Assembly (NCBI GenBank): GCA_012727535.1
Contig: JAAYGU010000069.1
Span: 1 to 64,000, forward strand
Length of the DNA stretch: 64,000 bases
Origin: Bacillota bacterium
GTDB taxonomy: Bacteria > Bacillota > UBA4882 > UBA10575
Reading direction: 5' to 3'
The position numbers and the translations under genes were made by a program. Below the pieces are notes generated by a model. It saw nothing but the letters and a program-made list of their open reading frames with translations, was not told where the DNA came from and searched no databases. Position 1 is the first letter of the stretch. Each line of letters starts with the position of its first letter. Shown here piece after piece: positions 34,343 to 45,595 of the stretch.

Positions 34343-36319
34343 ATGATGAACACCTTTAAGCTGGTTGCGCCCTACAGCATGAGTGGGGATCAACCGGAAG
34401 CGGTTGAAAGGCTAACAACCGGATTAAAACGGGGTGACCGGAGCCAGGTTTTATTAGGCGTCACCGGTTCCGGGAAGACTTTTACCATGGCCAACATTGT
34501 CGCGCGGATGAACCGTCCGACGTTGGTGATTGCCCATAATAAAACCTTAGCTGCCCAGTTATACAGTGAATTTAAAGAGTTTTTTCCGGAAAACGCCGTC
34601 CATTATTTCGTTAGCTATTATGATTATTACCAACCGGAAGCTTATATTCCGCAGTCCGATACCTATATTGAGAAAGATGCTAGTATCAACGATGAGATCG
34701 ACCGGCTGCGCCATGCTTCAACCTCCGCCTTATTCGAACGCCGCGATGTCTTAATCGTGGCTAGTGTCTCCTGTATCTATGGACTGGGTTCACCAGAAGA
34801 TTACCAGGGAATGACACTCTCGCTCCAGCATGGCGATTTCCGTGACCGAGACAAAATTCTCCGGCGCTTAGTCGGCATTCAATATACCCGTAATGACATT
34901 GGTTTTACCCGCGGGACTTTTCGGGTGCGGGGCGATGTCATCGAAATCATTCCGGTGTATAGCGAAACCTTGTTTAGAATTGAATTGTTCGGTGATGAGG
35001 TAGAGAGGATCTTGGAAGTCGATCCTCTGACCGGCGAAATATTGGGGGAAAAAGAGACGATCACGATTTACCCGGCAACCCACTACATTACCAGTGAGGA
35101 AAGGATGAAGCAAGCCATTGCTTCGATCGAAGAGGAACTGGAGCAAGAACTGGCCCGTCTCCGGCAAGAGGGTAAGCTACTAGAGGCGCAACGTTTAGAA
35201 CAACGCACCCGGTTTGACCTTGAAATGCTACAGGAGGTCGGTTACTGTCAGGGCATAGAGAACTACTCCCGCCATCTAACCGGAAGAAGACCAGGGGAAG
35301 CCCCGGCAACGCTCCTTGATTATTTTCCCGGTGATTTTCTCCTCTTCATTGATGAATCCCATGTCACGATCCCGCAGATTCGAGCGATGTACGCCGGTGA
35401 CCGTTCCCGTAAGGAAACTTTAATTCAGTACGGTTTTCGTTTACCGTCAGCGCTCGATAACCGTCCTTTACGGTTTGAAGAGTTTGAGAATGCCATCAAC
35501 CAGGTAATTTATGTCTCCGCCACCCCAGCCCCTTATGAACTACAACAGGCAGAGCAAGTAGTAGAGCAGGTGATCCGCCCGACCGGCTTAGTTGATCCGG
35601 AGATCGAAATCCGGCCGGTGAAGGGACAAGTCGACGATTTGATGGAGGAGATCCGGATCCGGGTGGACAAGCAAGAACGGGTTCTGGTCACCACCCTAAC
35701 CAAACGGATGGCGGAAGATTTAACCGAATACCTTGAGGAGGCCGGTTTTAAGGTCCGGTACCTCCATTCCGAAATTCATACTCTCGATCGGGTCGCCATT
35801 CTTCGCGACCTCCGACTCGGCAAGTTCGATGTATTGGTCGGTATTAACTTGCTGCGGGAGGGTTTGGATCTCCCTGAAGTAACTTTGGTCGCGATCCTGG
35901 ATGCCGATAAAGAAGGTTTTCTCCGTTCGGAAACGACGTTAATTCAGATCATCGGTCGGGCTGCCCGCAACGTGGATGGCAAAGTAATTATGTATGCCGA
36001 TCAGATCACTGAGTCCATGGACCGGGCGATTAAAGAAACCAACCGGCGCCGGGCCAAACAACTTCGCTTTAACCAAGAACATAACATTACCCCGGAAACC
36101 ATCCGGAAAGCGGTTCATGATCTGATCAGCGCCGAACAAGTAGCGGAGGAAAAGATCACCTATCAGGTGAAACAGCAACGGTTAACCCTCGCCGAAATCG
36201 AAGAAAAGATTAACCGCCTGGAAGAAGAGATGTTGGCCGCCGCCGGTCGCCTGGAATTTGAACTCGCCGCCCAACTTCGTGATGAAATAAAGGAATGGCG
36301 CAAACTACTGGAGGAATAA
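34343..36319 (+). CDS. uvrB: Excinuclease ABC subunit B
   Basis: DNA damage verification helicase of nucleotide excision repair. Walker A is [14 protein letters not shown], the beta-hairpin region is [21 protein letters not shown], Walker B is [13 protein letters not shown], the helicase motifs include [14 protein letters not shown] and QIIGRAARN, and the C-terminal UVR domain is [28 protein letters not shown], which binds UvrC. The ATG at 34343 (or 34346) follows GCGGAG; the frame opens at a GTG at 34337. uvrA follows after two bases. Confidence 0.97.
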   Translation: MMNTFKLVAPYSMSGDQPEAVERLTTGLKRGDRSQVLLGVTGSGKTFTMANIVARMNRPTLVIAHNKTLAAQLYSEFKEFFPENAVHYFVSYYDYYQPEAYIPQSDTYIEKDASINDEIDRLRHASTSALFERRDVLIVASVSCIYGLGSPEDYQGMTLSLQHGDFRDRDKILRRLVGIQYTRNDIGFTRGTFRVRGDVIEIIPVYSETLFRIELFGDEVERILEVDPLTGEILGEKETITIYPATHYITSEERMKQAIASIEEELEQELARLRQEGKLLEAQRLEQRTRFDLEMLQEVGYCQGIENYSRHLTGRRPGEAPATLLDYFPGDFLLFIDESHVTIPQIRAMYAGDRSRKETLIQYGFRLPSALDNRPLRFEEFENAINQVIYVSATPAPYELQQAEQVVEQVIRPTGLVDPEIEIRPVKGQVDDLMEEIRIRVDKQERVLVTTLTKRMAEDLTEYLEEAGFKVRYLHSEIHTLDRVAILRDLRLGKFDVLVGINLLREGLDLPEVTLVAILDADKEGFLRSETTLIQIIGRAARNVDGKVIMYADQITESMDRAIKETNRRRAKQLRFNQEHNITPETIRKAVHDLISAEQVAEEKITYQVKQQRLTLAEIEEKINRLEEEMLAAAGRLEFELAAQLRDEIKEWRKLLEE

Positions 36320-36321
36320 AC

Positions 36322-39177
36322 GTGAGTAAGGACCGGATTATTATCAAAGGTGCCCGCGTGCACAATTTAAAGAATATAGATGTGGAGATTCCCCGGAACC
36401 AACTTGTGGTAATTACCGGTCTCTCCGGTTCGGGCAAATCTTCACTGGCTTTTGATACTATCTACGCCGAAGGACAACGGCGTTATGTCGAGTCCCTCTC
36501 TGCTTACGCCCGTCAGTTTTTAGGGCAGATGGACAAGCCGGATGTCGACTACCTGGAAGGCCTTTCGCCGGCCATTTCGATCGACCAAAAAACCACTTCC
36601 AATAATCCCCGCTCCACCGTGGGGACAGTTACAGAGATTTATGACTATTTACGCTTGCTCTACGCCCGGATTGGTCATCCGTATTGTCCGGATTGTGGCC
36701 ACGAGATTACCAAGCAAACCGTCGAACAGATTGTGGATCAGGTAATAACACTCCCGGCCCAAACCAGGTTTCAGGTTCTTGCCCCAGTAGTGCGCGGGCG
36801 AAAAGGCGAATACAGTAAATTGTTTTCTGACCTAAGCAAAGAGGGTTTCACCCGGGTCCGTGTTGACGGGGAAATCCGCCTCCTCGAAGAAGAAATAACC
36901 CTGGCCCGGTATAAACAACACTGGATTGAGGTGGTTGTCGACCGGCTAATCCTGCGTCCCGGTATAGAGCAGCGGCTCGCCGATTCCCTCGAGACCGCTC
37001 TTAAGCTCGGTAAGGGCTTGGTCATTATCTCCACCGAACAGCAGGACCATTTGTTCAGCGAAAATTTTGCCTGCCCGGATTGCGGCTTCAGCTTTGAAGA
37101 ATTCACACCCCGGATGTTCTCGTTTAACTCCCCTTACGGTGCCTGCCCGTCCTGTGACGGTTTAGGTTTTAAGATGGAGATTGACCCGGAAAAAGTACTG
37201 GATCCGGAAAAATCAGTCGCCGAAGGAGGGGTACGCCCCTGGAGTTCCCACCGGAGTTCCTGGTCACTACAGTACTTGACCAGTGTCGCAAAGTTTTATG
37301 GGTTAGATCCGAGCCTGCCTCTAAAGGAAGCAACACCAACTCAGCGTGAAGCGCTACTCTATGGTTCGGGTAATGACAAAATTCCGGTTGTCTACCGGAA
37401 TAAGGACGGTCGTGAGTGGCGGCAGCAGGCCCGGTTTGAAGGGATCGTCAACAATCTGAACCGCCGTTACCGTGAAACCAATTCGGAATATATGCGCCGC
37501 GAAATAGAGGATAAATATATGACCATTCGCGCTTGTACCACCTGTGCCGGTACCCGGTTGCGCCGGGAAAGCCTGGCGGTGAAGGTCGGCGGTCTGAATA
37601 TCAGTGAATTAACCGCCCTGTCCATTACCGAAGTACACTCTTTTTTAGCCAATTTAGAACTCTCCGAGAAAGAAAGAGTGATTGCCCGCCAGATCCAGAA
37701 AGAACTTGACCAACGGCTGAGATTCTTAATCGATGTCGGTCTGGAGTATCTGACGCTCGATCGGACCTCCGGGACCCTCTCAGGCGGGGAAGCGCAACGC
37801 ATCCGTCTGGCCACCCAGATCGGTTCGGCTCTGGTGGGAGTCTTATATATTCTTGATGAACCAAGCATCGGTTTACACCAAAGAGATAATCAGCGCCTCA
37901 TTGACAGTTTGAAAGGCCTCCGTGATTTAGGAAATACGCTGATCGTCGTGGAGCACGATGAAGAGATGATTCGGTCGGCCGATTATATTATCGATATCGG
38001 ACCGGGGGCCGGTGCCCACGGCGGGGAGATTGTGGCCGCCGGAAAACTACCGGCCATTACTAATTGTCCGTCCTCGCTAACCGGCGCTTATCTCTCTGGA
38101 AGACGCCGGATCCCAGTCCTCGCGAGCCGCCGGACCGGCAATGGGCACTGGCTAAAGATTAAAGGCGCCCGTGAGCATAATTTAAAGAATATCGACGTGG
38201 CAATTCCCTTAGGCTGTTTTGTCGCCGTCACCGGCGTCTCCGGTTCGGGAAAGAGTACTTTGGTCAATGAAATTCTCTACCCAGTACTGGCCACCAAACT
38301 CAACCGGGCCACTACACTCACTCCTGGCTCCCACGAAACCATTGAAGGACTTGAGTTTTTGGAAAAAGTGATCAATATCGATCAGTCCCCGATCGGACGA
38401 ACCCCCCGCTCAAACCCGGCTACTTACACCGGAGTCTTCGATGAGATCAGGTCCGTCTTTGCCGAAACACCAGATGCGAAAGTACGGGGTTATAAGCCGG
38501 GACGCTTCTCCTTTAATGTTAAAGGCGGACGCTGCGAAGCCTGTACCGGGGATGGGATTGTCAAAATTGAGATGCATTTTCTGCCTGATGTGTATGTACC
38601 CTGCGAAGTCTGTAAAGGAAAACGGTACAACCGGGAAACGCTCGAAGTAAAGTTTAGGGGGAAAACAATCGCCGACATTCTAGCAATGACGGTTGAAGAA
38701 GCTTTAGAGTTTTTCCAAAATCACCCGCGCATTAAACGGCGCTTACAGACTCTATATGATGTTGGTCTAGGCTATATCAAATTAGGTCAGCCGGCCACTA
38801 CCCTCTCCGGGGGAGAAGCCCAACGCGTTAAACTCTCCACCGAGCTGGCGAAGCGCAGTAATGGGCGGACCTTCTATATTTTGGATGAGCCGACCACCGG
38901 TCTCCATTTTGCTGATGTGGAAAAGCTGCTTCAGATCCTCGAACGCTTAGTCGATAGCGGTAATACAGTCCTGGTGATCGAACATAACCTAGATGTCATC
39001 AAAACCGCGGACTATCTAATCGATCTCGGACCGGAGGGCGGTGACCGCGGTGGACAAGTAGTCGCCACCGGTACGCCGGAAGAACTGGCCGCCCATCCGA
39101 CATCCTATACCGGGCATTTTCTCCGGCAAGTTTTGTCCGAGAAAATAACCCCGGAAATGCTGCAAATCTCAAATTAA
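36322..39177 (+). CDS. uvrA: Excinuclease ABC subunit A
   Basis: Damage sensor of nucleotide excision repair, a double ABC ATPase. It has two Walker A loops ([27 protein letters not shown]), two LSGGEAQR signatures, and zinc-binding Cys pairs ([50 protein letters not shown]). The frame opens at 36295, but GGAGG is 7 bases before the GTG at 36322, giving 951 residues. Operon with uvrB and probably with the AICAR transformylase gene. Confidence 0.97.
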   Translation: MSKDRIIIKGARVHNLKNIDVEIPRNQLVVITGLSGSGKSSLAFDTIYAEGQRRYVESLSAYARQFLGQMDKPDVDYLEGLSPAISIDQKTTSNNPRSTVGTVTEIYDYLRLLYARIGHPYCPDCGHEITKQTVEQIVDQVITLPAQTRFQVLAPVVRGRKGEYSKLFSDLSKEGFTRVRVDGEIRLLEEEITLARYKQHWIEVVVDRLILRPGIEQRLADSLETALKLGKGLVIISTEQQDHLFSENFACPDCGFSFEEFTPRMFSFNSPYGACPSCDGLGFKMEIDPEKVLDPEKSVAEGGVRPWSSHRSSWSLQYLTSVAKFYGLDPSLPLKEATPTQREALLYGSGNDKIPVVYRNKDGREWRQQARFEGIVNNLNRRYRETNSEYMRREIEDKYMTIRACTTCAGTRLRRESLAVKVGGLNISELTALSITEVHSFLANLELSEKERVIARQIQKELDQRLRFLIDVGLEYLTLDRTSGTLSGGEAQRIRLATQIGSALVGVLYILDEPSIGLHQRDNQRLIDSLKGLRDLGNTLIVVEHDEEMIRSADYIIDIGPGAGAHGGEIVAAGKLPAITNCPSSLTGAYLSGRRRIPVLASRRTGNGHWLKIKGAREHNLKNIDVAIPLGCFVAVTGVSGSGKSTLVNEILYPVLATKLNRATTLTPGSHETIEGLEFLEKVINIDQSPIGRTPRSNPATYTGVFDEIRSVFAETPDAKVRGYKPGRFSFNVKGGRCEACTGDGIVKIEMHFLPDVYVPCEVCKGKRYNRETLEVKFRGKTIADILAMTVEEALEFFQNHPRIKRRLQTLYDVGLGYIKLGQPATTLSGGEAQRVKLSTELAKRSNGRTFYILDEPTTGLHFADVEKLLQILERLVDSGNTVLVIEHNLDVIKTADYLIDLGPEGGDRGGQVVATGTPEELAAHPTSYTGHFLRQVLSEKITPEMLQISN

Positions 39178-39189
39178 GGAGGTAATAAT

Positions 39190-40365
39190 TTGAAACAGCA
39201 GGAAATAATTTTAAGGTATGGTAATAACCCGCACCAAATCCCGGCACGGATCTACTGCAAAGAAGGCACTTTACCATTAACCGTGCTGAACGGTAGTCCC
39301 GGTTATATTAATCTCTTGGATGCCCTCAACTCCTGGCAGCTCGTCCGGGAACTGGATGAAGCGCTTGCTTTGCCGGCGGCCGCCTCCTTCAAACATGTCA
39401 GCCCAGCCGGAGTAGGGGTAGGTTTACCTGTCAACGAGACTTTACGCCAAGCCTACCAACCAGGAGAGCTCGAACTTTCACCTCTGGCCTCTGCCTATCT
39501 ACGCGCCCGTTGTGCCGACCGGGTCGCCTCCTTCGGGGATTGGATCGCTTTAAGCCGTCAGGTTGATCTACCCACGGCACAGTTGATCGCGCGAGAAGTC
39601 TCGGATGGGGTTATTGCTCCCGCTTATGAACCGGAAGCTTTGGAAGTACTCAAAGCTAAGAAAAGAGGAAACTACGTTGTGCTGGCCATTGATCCGGAGT
39701 ATGAACCCCGAGAGATTGAAACCCGTGACGTGTTCGGTATTACTTTTGAACAGAAGCGGAATAATGTTAAGATCAATGAAACCCTACTGCAAAAGGTCGT
39801 GACGGCCAACCAAGAGCTTCCCAGCTCCGCCCAACGTGATCTCATCATTGCTCTCATTACCCTCAAATACACCCAGTCCAATTCGGTCTGTTTTGCCTAT
39901 GACGGACAAGCGATCGGGGTGGGGGCCGGCCAGCAGTCGCGGATTCTTTGCACCCGTTTAGCGGCCGCCAAGGCCGAAAATTGGTTCTTGCGCCAACACC
40001 CGGCAGTATTGAACCTACCGTTCAAGGAAGGACTTTCGCGGGCGGAACGGGATAATGCGATTGACCTTTACTTGCGGGAAAATTTAAACCCAATCGAGGA
40101 ACAGTTCTGGCAGAAAAACTTTCAACAGGTTCCCGCGCGTTTATCCACTGCTGACAAGCGAGCTTGGCTTAAGAAGTTTCACGAAACCGCCCTCGCTTCC
40201 GATGCTTTCTTCCCCTTCCGCGATAATATCGACCGGGCCGCCGAATGCGGAGTCAAATACATCGCCCAGCCCGGTGGCTCAATCCGGGATCAAGAAGTGA
40301 TCGACGCCTGTAACGAATACCAAATGGTCATGGTCTTTACCGGGGTACGTTTATTCCATCACTAA
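39190..40365 (+). CDS. Stand-alone AICAR formyltransferase
   Basis: 391-residue enzyme corresponding to the AICAR transformylase half of PurH, using 10-formyl-THF in purine synthesis. The family starts RYGNNPHQIPARIY; the catalytic Lys-His is in SFKHVSPAGVGVG; other conserved parts are LKYTQSNSVCFAYDGQAIGVGAGQQSR and FPFRDNIDRAAECGVKYIAQPGGSIRD. The IMP cyclohydrolase (MGS-like) domain is missing, so that activity must come from another protein. TTG start with AGGAGG 6 bases upstream, 12 bases after uvrA. Confidence 0.88.
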   Translation: MKQQEIILRYGNNPHQIPARIYCKEGTLPLTVLNGSPGYINLLDALNSWQLVRELDEALALPAAASFKHVSPAGVGVGLPVNETLRQAYQPGELELSPLASAYLRARCADRVASFGDWIALSRQVDLPTAQLIAREVSDGVIAPAYEPEALEVLKAKKRGNYVVLAIDPEYEPREIETRDVFGITFEQKRNNVKINETLLQKVVTANQELPSSAQRDLIIALITLKYTQSNSVCFAYDGQAIGVGAGQQSRILCTRLAAAKAENWFLRQHPAVLNLPFKEGLSRAERDNAIDLYLRENLNPIEEQFWQKNFQQVPARLSTADKRAWLKKFHETALASDAFFPFRDNIDRAAECGVKYIAQPGGSIRDQEVIDACNEYQMVMVFTGVRLFHH

Positions 40366-40521
40366 TTCTCGCCGCTTGGTATTGGCCGCTCATCGCTGGT
40401 CATTCTCACCATTCTGCCCCAGCTAGGAAAAGCTTTCAAAGACTATCTTTTATTACAAGTGATGAGCAACCAACATAGAAGTATTTTCTAACCAGTCTCT
40501 GTGGGCTCCGTAATAAAGAAT

Positions 40522-40556
40522 AAGGGACAGTTCCGGTTAAACCGAGAATGTCCCTT
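40522..40556. terminator. Terminator between convergent genes
   Basis: AAGGGACA at 40522-40529 and TGTCCCTT at 40549-40556, with an inner CGGTT-AA-ACCG stem. It lies between the AICAR formyltransferase and GNAT genes. The rest of the 40366-40587 gap shows no recognisable feature. Confidence 0.65.
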
Positions 40557-40587
40557 GTTTGCTCCTCAGAACAGATTCTAAATTCAG

Positions 40588-41709
40588 CTAGATTTCTTTT
40601 TGGTAAATCCGATAGATCCGATAGAGCTTTCCGCCGGCCCCTTCAACCGACCGGATCGACTCCCGATTCATCTCTGCAATGGCCGACCCTTCCCCGTAGG
40701 TATAACCTTTACGGCGCGCTTCCAACATTAAACGATGAAAAACCGCACCGTTCACCGCTTTATTACGGTATTTGGGGACAACAAACTGGATAAAGACCCG
40801 CGCCCCAGTGATTTTACGCCGATACCACAGATACTTTGCCCAACCGAAAGGTAATAAACGACCGTTCAACTTTTTCATTACTTGATTGTAGTCAGGCAAA
40901 GCAACAACAAAGCCGATCGGCTCTTCTCCAGACCGGGCAATATATACCAAGTCCGGATCCATATACTGGGCTAAAGTCCGCACCTCCGCCCGGATCTCCG
41001 CTAAAGAAGGCGGTGTCAAATGCCCCCAAGAAGCCGGCATCGCCAAGTCAAGGATCTTTTTAATATCCCTAATTTCCCGTTCCATCTGCCGTCGGTCGAA
41101 ACGGTCGATGTGAAAACCGAATTTTTTCATCGCATAGGCGACCACTCGACCAAACCGCTGCTCATCTAGCTGTTCAACATCAAAATGATAAGCAAATAAG
41201 TCCATCAGCTTGACAAAACCATAATCGGTAAAAAGTCGTTCATAATAAGGTGGGTTGTAGGAGTTCATTAAGACTGGAGGACCGTCAAACCCCTTGATTA
41301 AAATCCCGCGGTTATCATCCCCATTAGTGGGGGAAACCGGCCCGACGACCTGTGTTAAGCCTCTCTGCCGCAACCAAGTGGTTGCTGTCTCAAATAAAGC
41401 GTTGGCAACCGTTTGCTCCTCGATCGATTCAAAGAGACTAAAATATCCTTCGTTTTTCCCTTTTTCCCGAATAAGCTTTGAATTAACCCCAACCAGAATC
41501 CGCCCAACCACTTGCCCATCCTTTAAAGCTAAAAAGAAAGCGTGTGGTTCCCCTGGGGCCAACAAGGGATTATCCTTCCCTTGCAAGGTCCGAAGGAAAG
41601 AGGTCCGCAACGGCGGTACCCAGTACGGATCATTTTTATACAACTCCCAGGGTAAATCAACAAATCTTTTTAATCCGCGTGCATCATAGATTTCTTCAAT
41701 TTTAATCAT
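40588..41709 (-). CDS. GNAT-fold N-acyltransferase-like protein
   Basis: 373-residue cytoplasmic protein resembling the long, uncharacterised GNAT proteins that begin with DLPWELYKNDPYWVPPL. A first acyltransferase-like half contains GRILVGVNSKL and VVGPVSPTNGDDNRGILI; the second half contains IGFVVALPDYNQVMKKLNG and FVVPKYRNKAVNGAVFHRLM, where the acyl-CoA loop would be. The substrate is unknown. AGGAG precedes the ATG. The DUF819 gene lies 22 bases upstream on the same strand, so they may be cotranscribed. Confidence 0.72.
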   Translation of the reverse strand: MIKIEEIYDARGLKRFVDLPWELYKNDPYWVPPLRTSFLRTLQGKDNPLLAPGEPHAFFLALKDGQVVGRILVGVNSKLIREKGKNEGYFSLFESIEEQTVANALFETATTWLRQRGLTQVVGPVSPTNGDDNRGILIKGFDGPPVLMNSYNPPYYERLFTDYGFVKLMDLFAYHFDVEQLDEQRFGRVVAYAMKKFGFHIDRFDRRQMEREIRDIKKILDLAMPASWGHLTPPSLAEIRAEVRTLAQYMDPDLVYIARSGEEPIGFVVALPDYNQVMKKLNGRLLPFGWAKYLWYRRKITGARVFIQFVVPKYRNKAVNGAVFHRLMLEARRKGYTYGEGSAIAEMNRESIRSVEGAGGKLYRIYRIYQKEI

Positions 41710-41731
41710 CTTGATTGCTCCTATCGGTTGA

Positions 41732-42838
41732 TCATGGCATTAATAACCAGGCAATGGCAAAACCTAAATAGTTGCCAACCGCATACCCTACCAATCCGCA
41801 AGTTAAACCCGGAATAATTACTTCCCGGTTGTCCAGCGCTTCCGCCACCGGACCAATGAAAGCCGGCCCAAAAATACCAGCGGTTGAGGTAATAATTGCC
41901 GTATCGGTATCTATTCGGAAGAAATAAGCCAATACGAAATGGATAATAATCGCCGTCGTCATCACAAAAGCTGTATACAGAAAAACCAGAGAGGAGGAGG
42001 CCACCAACTCGTGTAAATTAATGTTCGTCCCCAAGGCCAGCGAAAAGACGAGCAATGCATACTGGCCAGCTTCATAGGTGCCCGGTATCTCCCGAACTTT
42101 CCGCAGAAAGGAAGCAGCAATCCCCAAAGTAGTCAACATCAGCATAACAACACTAACCTCGATCCGGCCAGTGAGAACTATGGAGGTAGCCACACTAAGG
42201 GCCACGATTACCAATGACAAGAGCACTGCGAAGACCAAACTCCACCGGCCTGTCTCCTCTTTGGTTGCCGCGACTTGCGGGGCGGGGCTTGTCCCGGTGA
42301 ATGCTGGTAAAAATCTACTGGACAACCATTTGGCCCCAGTAATCAAAAAGAGAAAATAAAGCCCGCCTAAGATTGCATCTGCTGTGTTGGTAAGGATCAA
42401 TGTCCCTTCGTTGACTTTTAGCCCCATTCCGATCGCCATTAGATTGGGAGTACCGCCGGTGTAAACCCCGATCAACATCCCAGATATTTTCCAGTATTCG
42501 TCAACAAGTCCAGCAAACAAATAACCAGCTAAAAGCGCACTAGCCATGGCGGCCACTATTACCAAGAGAAAAGAGATGATTGTCTTTTTCGCTAATCTGA
42601 ACCAACTTTTAAAATCCGTGGCAAAAAGGATCAACGGAATAGCTACTGGAACGGAATATTCCGACAGTGAAAAGGCCAATTGTCGATCAATGGGAAGAAA
42701 GCTAAGATTACCTAAGATAATTCCGATTACGTAGCACAGAAGAATCGGACTAATGATACCCAATTTTTTCCATTTTTCCAGCGCTTTCGTAATGAAATAG
42801 GGCATCACCAAATAAAAGACAACTTGTAAAACCTGCAA
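41732..42838 (-). CDS. DUF819 family membrane protein
   Basis: About 368-residue integral membrane protein with roughly ten helices, matching the DUF819 (YjcL) family. Family-like parts are GVYTGGTPNLMAIGMGL, NTADAILGGLYFLFL, SLALGTNINL and TSTAGIFGPAFIGPVAEALDN. It is probably a transporter of unknown substrate. The frame opens at 42985, but this lies upstream of the promoter at 42870-42897; AGAAGG before the TTG at 42838 marks the likely start (MQVLQVVFYLVMPYF). Confidence 0.82.
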   Translation of the reverse strand: MQVLQVVFYLVMPYFITKALEKWKKLGIISPILLCYVIGIILGNLSFLPIDRQLAFSLSEYSVPVAIPLILFATDFKSWFRLAKKTIISFLLVIVAAMASALLAGYLFAGLVDEYWKISGMLIGVYTGGTPNLMAIGMGLKVNEGTLILTNTADAILGGLYFLFLITGAKWLSSRFLPAFTGTSPAPQVAATKEETGRWSLVFAVLLSLVIVALSVATSIVLTGRIEVSVVMLMLTTLGIAASFLRKVREIPGTYEAGQYALLVFSLALGTNINLHELVASSSLVFLYTAFVMTTAIIIHFVLAYFFRIDTDTAIITSTAGIFGPAFIGPVAEALDNREVIIPGLTCGLVGYAVGNYLGFAIAWLLMP

Positions 42839-42869
42839 CTCATCCCTTCTTTCTGGTTTTTTATTAGAT

Positions 42870-42897
42870 TCTATAATTATATGTATCATTCTGTCAA
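42870..42897 (-). promoter_or_regulatory. Promoter of the DUF819-GNAT unit
   Basis: Read on the minus strand: TTGACA at 42897-42892 and TATAGA at 42875-42870 with a 16-base spacer. It supports the downstream start of the DUF819 gene. Confidence 0.55.
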
Positions 42898-43083
42898 GGT
42901 AAAACCAGAGACAACTTAACTTATCAAGATTCAGGCTGTTGCTTTGCCGGTTCTCACCAAAGCAAATTAAAGCACTTTTACTCACCAGCGCTGCTCCCGA
43001 TAATTATAAACAAACTTTACAGATCGGATTTAATGTCATATAATTCGTAATGAGTATCGACAACGGCGGGAAGGAGCTAGGAG

Positions 43084-43827
43084 ATGATTAAGCATCTGCT
43101 TTTTGATTTGGATGGAACCTTACTCCCGATTGATCTGGATTTCTTTTTTCAGGATTACTTATCGGCCCTAAGTGCCAAATTCACCGCCTTTATCCCGGCC
43201 GACGAGTTTAAAGAGAAACTGATTGCCAGTACAATGGCGATGGTCCGTAACCAGGATCCCAGCCTCACCAATGAAGAGGTTTTCTGGCAAGACTTTCCCT
43301 CCCGGATCGGGTTTTCCCGCGCTTTCCTCGAACCAATTCTACTCAACTTCTATCAGAATGAGTATTGTGCTTTGGGCGACAATATCCCTGCCACGGGTCA
43401 GATTCGCGAGTTGCTCACCTTTGCTATAGCGAAAGGTTTTAAGATTACGATCGCAACCAATCCGATCTTCCCCCATTATGCCCTCATCGAACGGCTCTCC
43501 TGGATTAACTGCCACGATTTACCTTATCAGATAGTGACCTCCATGGAACGGATGCATTTTTGTAAACCCAATCCTGCCTATTATCAAGAAATTCTTGAGC
43601 TACTCGGCGCAAAGGCTGAGGAATGTTTAATGATCGGCAATGATGTCGAAGAAGATATGGTCGCCGCCACCCTGGGGATCAAAACCTGTTTGGTCACTGA
43701 TCTTCTGATCAGTCGGGACCAATTACAGATTGAGCCGGACTATCGCTGCCGGCTCACTGAAGTGAAGTCAATCATTGACCGCTTATCACAGAATAGTGAT
43801 TGTCGCGTACATCCTTCTGGCGAATAA
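43084..43827 (+). CDS. HAD superfamily hydrolase
   Basis: 247-residue cytoplasmic phosphatase-like protein. Motif I is LLFDLDGTLLPID, motif II is ITIATNP, the Lys motif is in FCKPNPAYYQEIL and motif IV is MIGNDVEEDMVAA. A helical cap lies between motifs I and II, as in subfamily I. The substrate cannot be inferred from the neighbours. AAGGAG precedes the ATG, and a strong terminator follows about 100 bases downstream. Confidence 0.83.
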   Translation: MIKHLLFDLDGTLLPIDLDFFFQDYLSALSAKFTAFIPADEFKEKLIASTMAMVRNQDPSLTNEEVFWQDFPSRIGFSRAFLEPILLNFYQNEYCALGDNIPATGQIRELLTFAIAKGFKITIATNPIFPHYALIERLSWINCHDLPYQIVTSMERMHFCKPNPAYYQEILELLGAKAEECLMIGNDVEEDMVAATLGIKTCLVTDLLISRDQLQIEPDYRCRLTEVKSIIDRLSQNSDCRVHPSGE

Positions 43828-43933
43828 AGATTGACGCGTAACGCATACGCCTTTCTGGCATAGTAACCAAAGCACGCAAAGCAACACTCGAACAGCCGTT
43901 GGTCTTTTGTTTCCACAGATCAGTAGGAACAAA

Positions 43934-43963
43934 GAAAAAAGATCTGAAAACAGATCTTTTTTC
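43934..43963. terminator. Bidirectional terminator
   Basis: GAAAAAAGATCTG-AAAA-CAGATCTTTTTTC is a perfect 13-bp stem between the HAD gene and the convergent met operon. The 43828-43933 stretch before it shows nothing else. Confidence 0.85.
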
Positions 43964-44020
43964 TTTTCACCTTGGGAAAAGTCGGTTTGCTTATGAGGTT
44001 CCCGCTAACACTATCCTCAC

Positions 44021-44821
44021 CTAAAAAGCGGGTACAATATCCCCCTGATAATTTTCGAGCAAATATGCTTTAACCTCACTACTGTTCAGCGCCTTTGCCA
44101 ACTTTTGCAAGGCCGGATCGTTTTTATCTTTTTCCCGCACCGCTAAGACATTGGCATAAGGAGACTCGCTGCCCTCAATCAACAAGGCATCCCTAGTCGG
44201 TACCAATTGGGCCGGAAGCGCATAGTTCGTATTGATCACCGCCAAATCAACTTCGGCTAAAATCCGCGGTAGTTGAGCTGCTTCTAATGGTTTAACCTGC
44301 AATTTCTTCGGGTTCTTGACAATATCCAGTTCGGTAGCGGCTAACCCAACACCCTTTCTCAACTCAATTAACTGCGCCTGTTCTAAGAGCAAGAGGGCGC
44401 GCCCACAGTTTGTCGGATCATTGGGAACGGCAACGACAGCCCGGTCCTTTAATTCCGCCAATGAAGTGATCTTTTTCGAATAGACGCCCATTGGTTCGAT
44501 ATGCACTTTGGCAATGTAAGTTAACGCCAGGCGGTGATCCTGCGCAAACTGTTCAAGATAAGGGATGTGTTGGAAAAAGTTGGCATCCAATTCTCCTTCC
44601 GCTAGAGCTAAGTTGGGTTGGACGTAATCTTGAAACTCGATTATTTCAAGCTCAATTCCCTCTTGCGCTAAAAGTGGTTTAATTACGGCCAGAATCTCTG
44701 CATGCGGTGTAGGTGAGGCCCCTACTTTCAAAACCGTCACCCCGGCGGAAAATAGGGACGAAAGTCCGAACAGCCCAACCAATAATACCAAGCACACCAC
44801 CAAACACCATCTTTTATTCAT
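44021..44821 (-). CDS. metQ: Methionine ABC transporter substrate-binding protein
   Basis: NlpA/MetQ-type binding protein: LKVGASPTPHAEIL, IIEFQDYVQPNLALAEGELDANFFQHIPYL, and VVAVPNDPTNCGRALLLLEQAQLI. A signal peptide (CLVVCLVLLVGLFG region) is present, but no lipobox Cys follows at its end (SLFSAGVTVLKVG), so it should be a soluble extracytoplasmic protein instead of a lipoprotein. The ATG at 44821 has GGAGGGGG upstream; the frame opens at 44848. Last gene of metN-I-Q. Confidence 0.92.
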   Translation of the reverse strand: MNKRWCLVVCLVLLVGLFGLSSLFSAGVTVLKVGASPTPHAEILAVIKPLLAQEGIELEIIEFQDYVQPNLALAEGELDANFFQHIPYLEQFAQDHRLALTYIAKVHIEPMGVYSKKITSLAELKDRAVVAVPNDPTNCGRALLLLEQAQLIELRKGVGLAATELDIVKNPKKLQVKPLEAAQLPRILAEVDLAVINTNYALPAQLVPTRDALLIEGSESPYANVLAVREKDKNDPALQKLAKALNSSEVKAYLLENYQGDIVPAF

Positions 44822-44953
44822 CTCTTCCCCCTCCAGTCTTTTCCTCATTATTTTCGTCTGCCCTCTGCAGTGGGCTTTTTACCATGTTTTTTGATTTGCC
44901 CCCCTGTACTCTTTCTGAGTGGATACTACGTTAAACGCCTCTGTTTAAACCAG

Positions 44954-45595
44954 CTAACGGCGGTTCAAGCGGGCGGCCAACCAGCTGCCAAAGGATTGGA
45001 GCCCTTGGACAATTGCTACCAAAACCACCACTGTCAGCAGCATGACATCCCCCCGGAAGCGTTGGTATCCGTAACGAATTGATAAATCCCCAAGTCCACC
45101 GCCGCCTACGGCACCAGCCATCGCCGAGTAACCGATCAGATTAACCGCCACCATCGTCAAGCCTAGAATTAGTCCCGGCACTGCCTCCGGAATCAAAACT
45201 TTGGTAATGATCTGACCAGTGGTGGCACCGATCGCTTGTGCCGCCTCAATCACTCCCCGGTCAATTTCGAGCAAAGCCGACTCCACTACCCGGGCTACAA
45301 ACGTGATCGCACTGACCGTTAAAGGAACGATTGCCCCAGCCGTCCCGATGGAGGTTCCTACCACCAGACGGGTAAAAGGAATGATTGCCACTAAAAGAAT
45401 AATAAAAGGTAGGGAGCGCCCAATATTTATGATGGTCGACAATATTTTATGAATTACCGGAGCCGGTTTAATATGACGCGGTTCAGTAATCACTAAAACA
45501 AGACCCAATGGGATTCCGAACAGGGCAGATAATACCAGGGAGGCCCCAACCATATATAAGGTTTCCCCTAAGGCCTTAAGCAGTAGGTTCCACAC
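44954..45595 (-). CDS. metI: Methionine ABC transporter permease
   Basis: 213-residue inner-membrane permease with five or six helices. The ABC coupling loop is [51 protein letters not shown] is typical of MetI. It starts at a GTG with GGAGG upstream, overlapping metN by 20 bases, so translation is coupled. Confidence 0.94.
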   Translation of the reverse strand: MWNLLLKALGETLYMVGASLVLSALFGIPLGLVLVITEPRHIKPAPVIHKILSTIINIGRSLPFIILLVAIIPFTRLVVGTSIGTAGAIVPLTVSAITFVARVVESALLEIDRGVIEAAQAIGATTGQIITKVLIPEAVPGLILGLTMVAVNLIGYSAMAGAVGGGGLGDLSIRYGYQRFRGDVMLLTVVVLVAIVQGLQSFGSWLAARLNRR

